Assembly: GCF_017052585.1 (NCBI RefSeq)
Contig: NZ_JAFFHZ010000001.1
Coordinates: 124,001-188,000 of the forward strand
Reading direction: 5' to 3'
Length of the DNA: 64,000 nucleotides
Source of the DNA: Paenibacillus apiarius
GTDB taxonomy: Bacteria > Bacillota > Bacilli > Paenibacillales > Paenibacillaceae
The position numbers were made by a program, and so were the translations under genes. Within the stretch, counting starts at the first letter, position 1; the number at the start of each line of letters is the position of its first letter. A model generated the notes under the pieces. The model was not told where the DNA came from, searched no databases, and saw only the letters and a program-made list of their open reading frames with translations. Below are positions 36,300-45,341 of this stretch, piece by piece.

Positions 36300-37463
36300 T
36301 TATAAGCTCGGTCCAATTCGGTTAATGCTGAACTCCGCGTGGCCGAGCACTTCCGCCTTCGTCAATCGGCCGTCGCTCACGCCGCGGATTTCATCCCAGA
36401 TCTGCTTGCCCGCCTCCTCCAAGGAGACCGTTCCTTCCAGCATTCCGCTGACATCCACATCCATGTTGTCCGCCATCCGCTCCGCGCAGATGCGGTTGCC
36501 GGTAATCTTGATTACCGGAATGACAGCGGAGCCGGTAGGCGTGCCGCGTCCCGTCGTGAAGCAGACCAGATGCGCGCCTCCCGCCGCCATCCCGGATACG
36601 CACTCAATGTCGTTGCCCGGGGAATCCATAAAGTATAGGCCGCCCTGCGGAATCGGCTCGGCGTATTCGATTACCCCCTCAATCGGCGCTGTGCCGCATT
36701 TGCTGATGCAGCCGAGCGACTTCTCCTCAATCGTGCTCAAGCCTCCGGCGATATTGCCCGGACTAGGATTGCCGCCGCGCATATCGGCCCCCATCCGCTC
36801 GACTTCCTTCTCGAAACGGTTCACGATATGATACAGATCGTCTGCCGTTGCTGCCGTGCGGCAGCGATCTGCGAGCACATGCTCGGCGCCGATAATTTCC
36901 GTCGTCTCTCCGATAACGATAGTGCCTCCTTCGGCAATTAGAGCATCGGCAGCCACGCCTAGAGCCGGATTCGACGCGAGTCCGCTCGTCGCATCGGAGC
37001 CGCCGCATTTGACGCCGATTTTCAGCTCGGAGAACGGAATCGCTTCCTTCGTCATCGCATCGAGCTTCGCTCTCATCTGCTGCGCCAGCTGAACGCCATG
37101 CTGAATCGCTTTGACCGAGCCTCCGACGCTCTGAATATCGAATACTTCCACGAGCTTGCCTGACTTGCGAATTTCGTCTGCCAGCCGTATCGGATCGACG
37201 ACTTCGCAGCCCAAGCTGACGATAACGACCCCGCCGACATTCGGGTTCTTGCCCGTTCCGGCGAGCACGTCGAAGGTGCGATCCTTATCCGCGCCGATCT
37301 GGCTGCAGCCGTGTTGATGCGGGATGGCCACCGTATTCGGAACAAGCTGCTGAATGCGGTTGCACACTTGATTCGAGCAGATAACGGTAGGAATAATTAA
37401 TAAATGATTGCGAATCCCGACCTCGCCATTCGGTCTCCGATAGCCTTGAAACGTTAAACTCAT
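36300..37463 (-). CDS. UxaA family dehydratase, large (hydro-lyase) subunit
   Basis: 387 residues. FQGYRRPNGEVGIRNHLLI starts the UxaA core, with QHGCSQIG, GCEVVDP, KCGGSDATSGLASNPALG, GGLSTIEEKSLGCISKCG and FTTGRGTPTGSAVIPVIKITGN all conserved. Such proteins dehydrate sugar acids (altronate, galactarate) using an Fe-type metal site. (R)-sulfolactate sulfo-lyase SuyB shares the fold. Unlike E. coli UxaA, the SAF domain is encoded separately, just upstream. Given the neighbours, it probably makes a 2-keto-3-deoxy acid. The start at 37463 has AAAGGGG. Confidence 0.9.
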   Translation of the reverse strand: MSLTFQGYRRPNGEVGIRNHLLIIPTVICSNQVCNRIQQLVPNTVAIPHQHGCSQIGADKDRTFDVLAGTGKNPNVGGVVIVSLGCEVVDPIRLADEIRKSGKLVEVFDIQSVGGSVKAIQHGVQLAQQMRAKLDAMTKEAIPFSELKIGVKCGGSDATSGLASNPALGVAADALIAEGGTIVIGETTEIIGAEHVLADRCRTAATADDLYHIVNRFEKEVERMGADMRGGNPSPGNIAGGLSTIEEKSLGCISKCGTAPIEGVIEYAEPIPQGGLYFMDSPGNDIECVSGMAAGGAHLVCFTTGRGTPTGSAVIPVIKITGNRICAERMADNMDVDVSGMLEGTVSLEEAGKQIWDEIRGVSDGRLTKAEVLGHAEFSINRIGPSL

Positions 37464-37526
37464 GCTAGGTTCCCCTTTCCCGTACATATGAGCTATGCTT
37501 TCGATTTCGGATTCCTCTCGGCTCCG

Positions 37527-37865
37527 TTACGCTTCCGCCGCAGAGGGCGCTCCCGCAGCCTGATCTCCGCGCCCCCGAATCCCTTCGATATTGTGCACGT
37601 GCACGTGATCGCCAATCGGTATGCCGCAGACGGCACGTCCGATGACTTCCCCATATTTGCGCACGTGCTCGCCTTCCGTTATCTGAACGACCGCCACCTT
37701 ATGACCGAAAGGAATCGGCTGATTGACCACCAACGCCACTGAATTCCCTTGAACTTCGCACGTAATGGTCTCGCCTGGAACCAACTCCCTCAGAGCGGTC
37801 GCGACATGGTCGCGGCGATCCATTACGATAACGCTTACACCTTTGTGCATAGCCTTATCTTTCAT
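37527..37865 (-). CDS. UxaA family dehydratase, small SAF-domain subunit
   Basis: 112 residues. The SAF domain (about 15-95): VIVMDRRDHVATALRELVPG, IPFGHKVAVVQITEGEHVRKYGEVIG, then IPIGDHVHVHNIEGIRGRGD. This is the N-terminal domain of UxaA/GarD as a free subunit, also as in SuyA. The start at 37865 has GGAGGG; longer in-frame extensions run into the operator. It is first gene of the minus-strand series, divergent from the LacI gene. Confidence 0.9.
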   Translation of the reverse strand: MKDKAMHKGVSVIVMDRRDHVATALRELVPGETITCEVQGNSVALVVNQPIPFGHKVAVVQITEGEHVRKYGEVIGRAVCGIPIGDHVHVHNIEGIRGRGDQAAGAPSAAEA

Positions 37866-37892
37866 GCAAATCCCTCCACCTTTAAATGGAAA

Positions 37893-37906
37893 TGTTACCG
37901 TTAACC
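37893..37906. promoter_or_regulatory. LacI-type operator in the divergent promoter region
   Basis: TGTTACCGTTAACC, an imperfect palindrome with a central CG, typical of LacI/GalR family operators, 28 bp upstream of the SAF-subunit start. Presumed target of the LacI protein at 38021. Confidence 0.6.
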
Positions 37907-38020
37907 CAAAGATATCATGCGTTCCCCTTGATGTCAATGTTACAAATAGAATAAAATGAAATCGTATAACTATTTTCATGCTTGTACCCATTTCAATAAA
38001 ATAATAGGAGATTTCAGTCT

Positions 38021-39040
38021 ATGGCTACCATTTATGATATTGCAAAACGGGCCAATGTGTCGGCAATGACAGTATCAAGGGTCATTAACAACACGGGCAG
38101 AGTCAGTGAGAAAACCCGTACAAAGGTTAAGAAAGTCATGGAAGAAATGCACTACATCCCCAATTCGGTCGCCCGCTGCCTTGTGACACAGGAGAGCAAA
38201 ATATTGTCTTTGCTCATTACAGATATAACGAATCCATTTTTTACAACGATGGCACGGGGTGCGGAAGATGCTGCGATGCGGCACGGGTACCGGCTCATGT
38301 TCGGCAACAGCGACGAGAGCTTCGCGAAAGAAAAAGATTATGTGGAAATGATTCTGTCCATGCGTGTGGACGGCGTGCTCTTCTCGCCAAGCGGGGACCG
38401 TTCCCGCGAGCATCTGGAGTGGCTCAAGCGCCAGAACGTCCCATTCGTCCTGCTCGACCGCGAAGTTCCTGGCGTGGAGTGCGACGCCGTGCTCGGAGAC
38501 AGCCGTATCGGCGCACAGCACATGGTGCGGGAAATGATTAGGTGCGGACACCGCCGCATCGCGCTTGTGAACGGCTCACAGGACGTATCGACGGCGCGGG
38601 AACGGCAGGCGGGCTATGCCGACGCATTACGGGAAGCCGGCATTGAATATGCAGAGCAGCTTGTCATGGAGACAAGCTATCTGGGCGAGAATGATTCGTT
38701 ATCGCTCTCCCACTGGATGGATTTAGCGCCGGGACAGCGGCCAACGGCCATCTTTGCCGCGAACAATATGCTGGCTTTATCCGTGCTCAAGGCCGTGCGC
38801 GAAATGGGGCTGCGCGTTCCCGAGGACTTGTCGCTCGCCTGCTTTGACGATTTTGGCTGGGTGGAAGAGGCCAATCCGTTCTTTTCCGTCGCTTCACAGC
38901 CTTCGTACGAATTCGGGGAGAAGGGCATCCAACTCCTGTTGGAGCGCATCAAAAATCCGGACGTGCCTTCAAGACGAATCGTGCTCCCTTGCAGCGTACA
39001 TATGCGCCAGTCTGTCGGACAGCTGCAGACCGTACAGTAA
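38021..39040 (+). CDS. LacI family transcriptional regulator
   Basis: 339 residues. The N-terminal helix-turn-helix TIYDIAKRANVSAMTVSRVINN and hinge helix PNSVARCL precede a periplasmic-binding-protein-like effector domain (about 62-335). It has TDITNPFFTTMARGAED, DGVLFSPSG, GHRRIALVNG, and PTAIFAANNMLALSVL with PEDLSLACFDD. Divergent from the dehydratase genes, it is the likely local repressor; the effector would be the sugar or a pathway intermediate. AGGAGA precedes the ATG. Confidence 0.95.
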   Translation: MATIYDIAKRANVSAMTVSRVINNTGRVSEKTRTKVKKVMEEMHYIPNSVARCLVTQESKILSLLITDITNPFFTTMARGAEDAAMRHGYRLMFGNSDESFAKEKDYVEMILSMRVDGVLFSPSGDRSREHLEWLKRQNVPFVLLDREVPGVECDAVLGDSRIGAQHMVREMIRCGHRRIALVNGSQDVSTARERQAGYADALREAGIEYAEQLVMETSYLGENDSLSLSHWMDLAPGQRPTAIFAANNMLALSVLKAVREMGLRVPEDLSLACFDDFGWVEEANPFFSVASQPSYEFGEKGIQLLLERIKNPDVPSRRIVLPCSVHMRQSVGQLQTVQ

Positions 39041-39073
39041 GGCCAAGCACGGCGATCCCGTTTATAAATAGGC

Positions 39074-39128
39074 CGGCAAAGAGAATCCCTGACGATTTTG
39101 GCACAGCGCTTACAGGGTCTCTTTGCCG
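39074..39128. terminator. Terminator between convergent LacI and MocR genes
   Basis: Stem CGGCAAAGAGA / TCTCTTTGCCG with inner CCCTG/CAGGG pairing. The right arm covers the last codons of the MocR gene. T tracts are weak. Confidence 0.6.
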
Positions 39129-40465
39129 TACCTTTCTATCTCTTGAATGACAAGCCCGATTCCTCGCTCTATGTCCTCCATTCTTACATTCGACACGTTT
39201 AATTTCAGCAGCGGCCGCTTCGGAAACGAAGACAAATAATTCGCTTCCGCCGTCTCTACGAGAATGGAATTCCGCTTCAACCTCGACTTTAATTGTTCAC
39301 TCCGCACTCGTTTATCCAATGTCATGCACGTGTGAATGCACGGATTAACAGCAGGTGTATAACGGTATAGCCCCTTGCTTTGGCGCTGCGCCTTTTCCAA
39401 TGCAGAGGTCAAACGTTCCGTGCGCAGCGAATATGCGGAGCCAATCTTCTGCTTGTGGCGCTCGAACATGCCGTTTTTGATGTAAATCTCGAGCGCCGCC
39501 TGCGACAGCATGGAACTGTCGATATCAAGCAGCTTCTTGTATTTATGGAACGGCCCGGCAATGCTTGGCGGGATGACGGCGGCGCCGACGCGCAGACCCG
39601 GGAAAATGATCTTTGAATAGCTTTTTAAATAAATGACATGCGCAGACCGATCGTAGGCATATATCGGATCCGCCTTGGCATCCCGCTCCAAGTCAGCCAA
39701 GTAGTCATCCTCCACAATATACACGTCATACCGCTCCGCCAATTCGGCGATCGCCTGCTTCTGCTGCCGGGAGTAAGACGTTCCGAGCGGATTATGAAAC
39801 CGCGGCATCGTATAGAAAAACTTAATCCGCTGCGTCCGGAACAGCCGTTCCAGCTCATGCAGATCTATGCCTTCGCCCGTGCGCTCAATCCCCAGCACGG
39901 GGACATGATGCGTCTCCACATACTCGATATACAAATGATAGCCCGGCTGCTCGATCAAAATCGTGTCCTTCCCGTTCGGAAACGGAATGGCCGTCAAAAT
40001 TGCCAGTGCTTGTTGAATGCCCGAAGTGATATAGATGTGATTCGCATTCGTAAACACTTGATAATTGGCCAGTTGCTTCCCGATCACCTGAATTAGCGAG
40101 GGGAGCCCTTGCGGAGTGCCATACACGAACAGTTCATTTTTATAAATATCGATCGCTTTATTGATGCACTGTTGAAAATCCAAATACGGAAACACCTCGG
40201 GATCCGGTGCGGAGGAGGCAAAATCAAGCTTGGTTCGATCGGTATGCTGCCGCTGCTCTCGCTTCATCACGTAATATCCGCTTTTCGCGACGGAATACAC
40301 CATATGGCGCTGTTCCAGTTCATCGAGCGCGCGAATAATCGTGCTTTTGCTGCAACCATATTGTCCGGCCAACATGCGAATCGATGGCAGCTTGTCCCCC
40401 TCCTTGTACTCGCCGCTCTGAATCCATTGCTCCAAGTCATTCAATAAGGACAAGTATTTATACAT
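39110..40465 (-). CDS. MocR-type regulator (GntR helix-turn-helix fused to aminotransferase)
   Basis: 451 residues. A GntR winged helix (about 1-70, EGDKLPSIRMLAGQYGCSKSTIIRALDELE) is joined to a fold-type I aminotransferase domain (about 90-450). The latter has ITSGIQQALAIL, the PLP region VEDDYLADL and the Schiff-base lysine in YLKSYSKIIFPGLRVG. The PLP or an amino-acid adduct is the effector in this family. The start at 40465 (MYKYLSLLND) has AAAGG; ORF extension upstream overlaps the operators. Divergence from an EamA transporter is the classic MocR layout and points to that gene as target. Confidence 0.94.
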   Translation of the reverse strand: MYKYLSLLNDLEQWIQSGEYKEGDKLPSIRMLAGQYGCSKSTIIRALDELEQRHMVYSVAKSGYYVMKREQRQHTDRTKLDFASSAPDPEVFPYLDFQQCINKAIDIYKNELFVYGTPQGLPSLIQVIGKQLANYQVFTNANHIYITSGIQQALAILTAIPFPNGKDTILIEQPGYHLYIEYVETHHVPVLGIERTGEGIDLHELERLFRTQRIKFFYTMPRFHNPLGTSYSRQQKQAIAELAERYDVYIVEDDYLADLERDAKADPIYAYDRSAHVIYLKSYSKIIFPGLRVGAAVIPPSIAGPFHKYKKLLDIDSSMLSQAALEIYIKNGMFERHKQKIGSAYSLRTERLTSALEKAQRQSKGLYRYTPAVNPCIHTCMTLDKRVRSEQLKSRLKRNSILVETAEANYLSSFPKRPLLKLNVSNVRMEDIERGIGLVIQEIERYGKETL

Positions 40466-40498
40466 GGAAGACACCTTTCTCGTATTTATTCTGTAATC

Positions 40499-40575
40499 TG
40501 TACCGGTACAATTAAGGTTTATTTGTATTGTATCACGAGGGGGGATTGAATACGATGTATCTATACCGGCCGGTA
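40499..40575. promoter_or_regulatory. Two TACCGG-type palindromes in the MocR-EamA divergent region
   Basis: TGTACCGGTACA (40499-40510) and TACCGGCCGGTA (40564-40575) are both perfect palindromes sharing TACCGG, 65 bp apart. Probable operators of the MocR regulator. Confidence 0.55.
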
Positions 40576-40637
40576 ACATGTTAAGCGGATTTCGTTCAAT
40601 TATATATATGAACATCCTCTGTAAAGGAAGTGGAACC

Positions 40638-41558
40638 ATGATAGATTCCTCCGAGAAAAAAGCTTATCTTGCAGCCATATTATACGCCTTCATCATCGGC
40701 TTCTCGTTCGTGTTCGTGAAGCTGGCCTTGACGGCGGCTGATCCGATGAGCACGCTCGCCCATCGCTTTACCGTATCCATTGCCATCGCTACTATCCCTG
40801 TTGCATTCGGATGGGTAAAGCTGAACATCTCGCCCAAAGACATTGTGCGCATCCTGCCGCTCGCGCTGTTCTATCCGGCGATGTTTTTCGCCTTCCAAGC
40901 GTTCGGCTTGGTCTACGCCAGCTCCTCCGAAGCGGGAATCATTCAGGCGGCGGTGCCTATCTTCACGATGCTGCTCGCTTCCTATTTTCTCAAAGAACGT
41001 TCAAGCCTTGGACAAAAGCTATCCGTCGCCTTGTCCGTGGCCGGGGTCATTTACATCTTCATCATGAATGGAGTCGCAATCGATGCTTCCAACGTGAAAG
41101 GAACCGTGCTCATCCTGCTGTCAGCGCTAGCCTCGGCAGGGTACAACGTGATGGCGCGGCCGATGACCCGCAAATTCAAGCTGATCGATATCACGTATAT
41201 GATGACGCTCGTCGGCTTCCTGACGTTTAACCTGATGTCGCTCGCGACTCACGGCATGAACGGAACGGCAGCGCTCTACTTCGCGCCTTTTGCGGATTTG
41301 ACTTTTATCGTATCGATATTGTATTTGGGAGTGCTCTCCTCGCTCGTCACCTCCTTCTTGTCCAACTATGCCCTCTCGCATATGGAGGCCTCGAAGATGA
41401 GTGTATTCGGCAACCTGGCCACGTTCATTACGATGATTGCCGGGGTCCTGGTGCTGGATGAGCAGCTCAAATATTATCACCTCATTGGCGCCTGCATGAT
41501 TGTTCTCGGCATTGCGGGAACTGCATTTCTCGGCAAGCGCCATGCGAGAGCGCATTGA
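40638..41558 (+). CDS. EamA/DMT family transporter
   Basis: 306 residues with ten predicted membrane helices as two EamA repeats. The first half has FSFVFVKLALTAADPMSTLAHRF and YASSSEAGIIQAAVPIFTMLLA; the second has AYNVMARPMTRK-like sequence and FLSNYALSHMEASKMSVFGNLATFITMIAG. Family members export amino acids, purines or other metabolites. Likely regulated by the divergent MocR protein, so the substrate may be an amino compound. The start at 40638 has AAAGGAAG. Confidence 0.92.
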   Translation: MIDSSEKKAYLAAILYAFIIGFSFVFVKLALTAADPMSTLAHRFTVSIAIATIPVAFGWVKLNISPKDIVRILPLALFYPAMFFAFQAFGLVYASSSEAGIIQAAVPIFTMLLASYFLKERSSLGQKLSVALSVAGVIYIFIMNGVAIDASNVKGTVLILLSALASAGYNVMARPMTRKFKLIDITYMMTLVGFLTFNLMSLATHGMNGTAALYFAPFADLTFIVSILYLGVLSSLVTSFLSNYALSHMEASKMSVFGNLATFITMIAGVLVLDEQLKYYHLIGACMIVLGIAGTAFLGKRHARAH

Positions 41559-41571
41559 CGCCAACGGCAAA

Positions 41572-41618
41572 CAAACACACGCACGGAGTAATGACCCATA
41601 CTCCAAAGCGTGTGTTTG
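41572..41618. terminator. Bidirectional terminator between the EamA and ABC exporter genes
   Basis: Perfect 11-bp stem CAAACACACGC / GCGTGTGTTTG with inner GGAGTA/TACTCC pairing, between convergent stops. Confidence 0.8.
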
Positions 41619-41642
41619 GCGCGTTCCGTATAACCTGAATCC

Positions 41643-43487
41643 TTACCCGCTAATGCGCTGGAATTGACTGCTCACCAAGCCATGGTAAAATCCTCTCTGC
41701 GCCATCAGCGAATCGTGCGATCCTTGCTCGATAATGGCGCCCTCTTCCAGCACGAGAATGAGGTCGGCTTGACGAATCGTATTCAGCCTGTGCGCGATGA
41801 CGATATTGGTCCGTCCCTTCATCAGCCGGTATAGCGCCTCTTGGATTTTCAGCTCCGTAATCGTATCGATGCTGCTCGTCGCTTCATCCAATATTAAGAT
41901 GGCCGGGTCTGCCAGCAGCGCGCGGGCGATGGACAGCAGCTGCTTCTGCCCTTGGCTGATGCCGCTGCCGTCCTGCTCCAGCACCGTGTCGTACTGCTGC
42001 GGCAGCTTCATGATGAAGGAATGGGCGTTCGCGAGCTTGGAGGCCCGCTCCACCTCGGCGTCGGTCGCATCGAGCTTCCCATAGCGGATATTGTCGCGAA
42101 TCGTGCCTTGGAACAGATATGAATCCTGCAGCACGAACCCCATATGGAGGCGCAGATTGTTCCGCTTCACGTCCTTGATGTCGATGCCGTCGATACGGAT
42201 ATGCCCGTCGTCGGAATCATAGAAACGGGAGAGCAGCTGCACAATCGTCGTCTTCCCCGCCCCCGTCGGTCCGACCAAGGCAACCGTATCGCCGGGCCCT
42301 GCATGGAACGAAATGTCCGTGACCGTCTGTCCACGCTTGTCATAGGCGAAGGAGACATCCTTGAACTCGATCTCGCCTCGCACTTCCGCAAGCTCGACCG
42401 CCTTCTGCTCGTCGATGCTCTCTTCATCCTCTTCGAGCACTTCGAAGACCCGCTCCGCCCCGGCAATCGCGGACAAAAAGGTATTGAACTGGTTCGCCAG
42501 ATCGCTCAGCGGGCGCGTAAACTGCCGCGCATATTCGGAAAAGGTGACGATGACCCCGATGGAAATCATGCCTTGGAGAGCAAGCACCCCGCCCGCTCCG
42601 GCGATGATCGCGAAGCTCAAGTTGTTCAGCACGTTCATCAGCTTCGGAATGAAGCCGGAATAGGTCTGCGCCCAGTAGCCGGACGTCTTCAGCTTCCCGC
42701 TCTTCTCGAGGAACTGCGAGATGACCCTTTGTTCCTGCGAGAACGTCTTGACGATTTTTTGACCGGAGAACGTTTCTTCGATAAACCCGTTCAGCTCCCC
42801 CAAATTGCGCTGCTGCTCCTTGAAATATTTCCCCGTCCGCTTCGTAATCCACTTCATTCCGAGAAACATGAGCGGTACGATAATGAGCGTAATCAAGGTC
42901 AGGAGCGGGCTGAGCCACAGCATGAGCGTAATCATGCCGATGAATGTCAATATGCTGGACGACAATTGAATGAACGAGCTGTTCAGCGTCTGGCTCACAT
43001 TGTCAATATCATTGGTGAGACGGCTCATGAGCTCGCCATGCTGCCGCTTGGCGAAGTACGATACCGGAAGCCGATGCAGCTTGCGGAACAGATCCGTCCG
43101 CATGCCGTACACCGCTTTCTGGGCGACTCCTATCATCCAGTAGTTCTGCAGCCAGAGCGACGCGAAGTTCAGCGCATACACGCCCGCAATGAGCGAGATC
43201 ACCATGATGAGACCCTGACTGTCGCCCGCCACGATGAACTGGTCGACGGCCATCCCCACGAAGAAAGGCCCGAGCAGCCCCATTACGGTGCTCGTCAGCA
43301 CCATGATGAAGATGAGCGTTAATAGTCCTTTGTAGTCCGCTAAGTAGGACCAGATTTTTTTCAGCGTGCCCGCCCAATCTTTCGGTCTTGCTTTCGGCTT
43401 GCCTCCCGGCGCGGCGTTGCCCCGGCCGCCCGCCCCGGCGGCTTCCCTTGCGCCAGGCTGGGCAGGCTTATGTGCCGGCATTGGCAT
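41643..43487 (-). CDS. Heterodimeric ABC exporter, catalytic-site subunit
   Basis: 614 residues. A Gly/Ala-rich basic N-terminal tail (about 1-40) precedes a six-helix exporter domain (about 45-340) and a nucleotide-binding domain. Walker A is GPTGAGKTT and Walker B ILILDEATSSID keeps the catalytic Glu, but the signature is degenerate (ISQGQ). This matches the partner half of BmrCD/TM287-288-type exporters, in which one of the two ATP sites is inactive. The start at 43487 overlaps the upstream partner by 20 bp. Substrate (lipid, drug or peptide) unknown. Confidence 0.92.
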   Translation of the reverse strand: MPMPAHKPAQPGAREAAGAGGRGNAAPGGKPKARPKDWAGTLKKIWSYLADYKGLLTLIFIMVLTSTVMGLLGPFFVGMAVDQFIVAGDSQGLIMVISLIAGVYALNFASLWLQNYWMIGVAQKAVYGMRTDLFRKLHRLPVSYFAKRQHGELMSRLTNDIDNVSQTLNSSFIQLSSSILTFIGMITLMLWLSPLLTLITLIIVPLMFLGMKWITKRTGKYFKEQQRNLGELNGFIEETFSGQKIVKTFSQEQRVISQFLEKSGKLKTSGYWAQTYSGFIPKLMNVLNNLSFAIIAGAGGVLALQGMISIGVIVTFSEYARQFTRPLSDLANQFNTFLSAIAGAERVFEVLEEDEESIDEQKAVELAEVRGEIEFKDVSFAYDKRGQTVTDISFHAGPGDTVALVGPTGAGKTTIVQLLSRFYDSDDGHIRIDGIDIKDVKRNNLRLHMGFVLQDSYLFQGTIRDNIRYGKLDATDAEVERASKLANAHSFIMKLPQQYDTVLEQDGSGISQGQKQLLSIARALLADPAILILDEATSSIDTITELKIQEALYRLMKGRTNIVIAHRLNTIRQADLILVLEEGAIIEQGSHDSLMAQRGFYHGLVSSQFQRISG

Positions 43488-45211
43488 GGATTGCGACCCC
43501 CTCTCCGTACTGGGATTGGACGATGCGGCGATACATCTCCGAATGCTGCAACAACGAAGCATGATCGCCTTGCGCCAGCAGCTTGCCGTCTTCGAGCAGC
43601 AGAATCGTGTCGGCCTGCAGCGCCGTGCTGATCTTTTGCGTAATAATCAAGGTCGTACACGGATACTCCTGCAGCGATGCAAGCAATCTGGCTTCCGTCT
43701 TGACGTCCAAGGCGCTCGTGCTGTCGTCCAAGAGCAGAATCGCCGGCTTGCGGATAAGCGCCCGCGCGATGGACAAGCGCTGCTTCTGCCCGCCGGACAG
43801 ATTGACGCCCTTCTGTCCGAGCACCGTATCGTATTGCTGCGGGAGCTTCATAATCGTGTCATGGATTTGAGCGCTGCGGGTGGCGGCAATTACTTCTTCC
43901 GTCGTGGCGCCTTCTTTGCCCCATTTTATATTGTCCATGACGGTTCCCGAGAACAGCAGCGCTTCCTGCGGCACGAAACCGATGCTCCGGCGCAGCGTAT
44001 CCAGCTTCATCGTCCGGATATCCATATCATCGATCCGCACGCATCCTCCGTTCACGTCATATAGACGGGGGATGAGCTGGAACAACGAGGTTTTGCCCGA
44101 GCCCGTTGCGCCGAGAATGGCGACGGTCTCGCTTGGTTGCGCGGTGAACGTAATCGATTGCAGCACGGGCAGCTCTGTTCCCGGATAGCGAAACGACACA
44201 TCCTCGAACGCAACCTTCCCGCTGCGAATGGCCAAGGATGCATTCGCGGCGGCGCTGTCCGTTACATCCACAGCGGTGCCAAGCACCTCCGCTACCCGCT
44301 GCCCCGATGCCTTCGCCCGGGAAATGACCATCATGATCATCGACACCATGGACATGGCGCCCGTCATCCGCGCCACATAATTGACGATAGCGACGACTTC
44401 GCCGACGTTCACTCCGCCTGCCTTCACTTCCAAATGGCCGAACCAGAGGATGCCGAGCACACTCAAGTTCATGATGAGCAGCAGCAGCGGAATCGTCAGC
44501 TCGACTAAGCGCAGAGCGGCTACGTTCTTGGCCATCAGCTCCTCGTTGGACTTCGCGAACCGCTTGTTTTCGTGGTGATGCCGCACGAAAGCTTTAATCA
44601 ATCTCATACCGAGCAGGTTCTCGCGCAGCACGCCGTTTGCCTGGTCCAATTTTTCCTGCACGGAACGGAACAGGACGAATCCCTTATTCATAATCCAAAC
44701 GAGGAGCGCGAGCAAAAGCGGCATGACCACCGCCAAGATAAGGCCCAGCTTCACGTTAACGGCCAGCGCCATAATCAGGCTGCCGACAACGAGCAGCGGC
44801 GCCCGCATGATGATGCGCAAGCTCATGAACACGACATTTTAACATTTGCGTCACATCGCTCGTCACGCGGGTAATCAAGGTAGCGGTCGAGAATCGATCG
44901 AAATTGGCGAAAGAAAACGATTGGATTTTTTCGAACAAATGTTTACGGATGTCAAAACCAAAGTTTTGACTGACGCGTGCCGCGTAAAATGAATTGATGA
45001 TGCCGCAAACGAACCCGAGCAGAGCCAACGCGACCATTGCTCCGCCCCAACTCAGCACAACGGAAAGATCTTTCTGCGTAATTCCTTCATTGATGATTTT
45101 GGCTGCGATTAAAGGATGCCACAGCTCGACGGTGAGTTCGATAAGCATGAGGAACAGCGCGATGCCCATCGGCCTTCGGTACGGATTGAGAAACGACAAC
45201 ACCTTGCGCAT
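43468..45211 (-). pseudogene. Heterodimeric ABC exporter, degenerate-site subunit, split by a one-base frameshift
   Basis: The first 125 or so codons (45211 to about 44837, MRKVLSFLNPYRRP to TSDVTQML) and the rest (FMSLRIIMRAPLLVVGSLIM onward) lie in different frames. Removing one A from the minus-strand TTAAAATG around 44837-44840 joins them as QMLNVVFMSL, the expected family sequence, giving about 580 residues. The nucleotide-binding domain has GATGSGKTS, canonical LSGGQ and LLLDDSTSALD, where Asp replaces the catalytic Glu. It is thus the degenerate-site half that complements the 41643-43487 protein. Either a real inactivating mutation or a sequencing error. Confidence 0.9.
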
Positions 45212-45341
45212 GGATCAGCCTCCAACGTAAATTTTTGTTGCATCTATACAGTTCCATTATTTCACATTGTTAATGGAATCATTTGCACACTATTATACAA
45301 TACGCGGCCTCGGACAAACCGAATATTTCACAATTTACGTA

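Noticed and set aside
36300..37865. (R)-sulfolactate sulfo-lyase SuyAB
   Set aside because: The split SAF plus hydro-lyase layout is the same, but no sulfolactate dehydrogenase, sulfite exporter or sulfopropionate gene is nearby, and the neighbours are sugar-acid enzymes. Kept only as an alternative.
44756..45211. Independent short membrane protein gene
   Set aside because: Its first 125 residues are the start of an ABC exporter; the rest is out-of-frame read-through after a one-base insertion.
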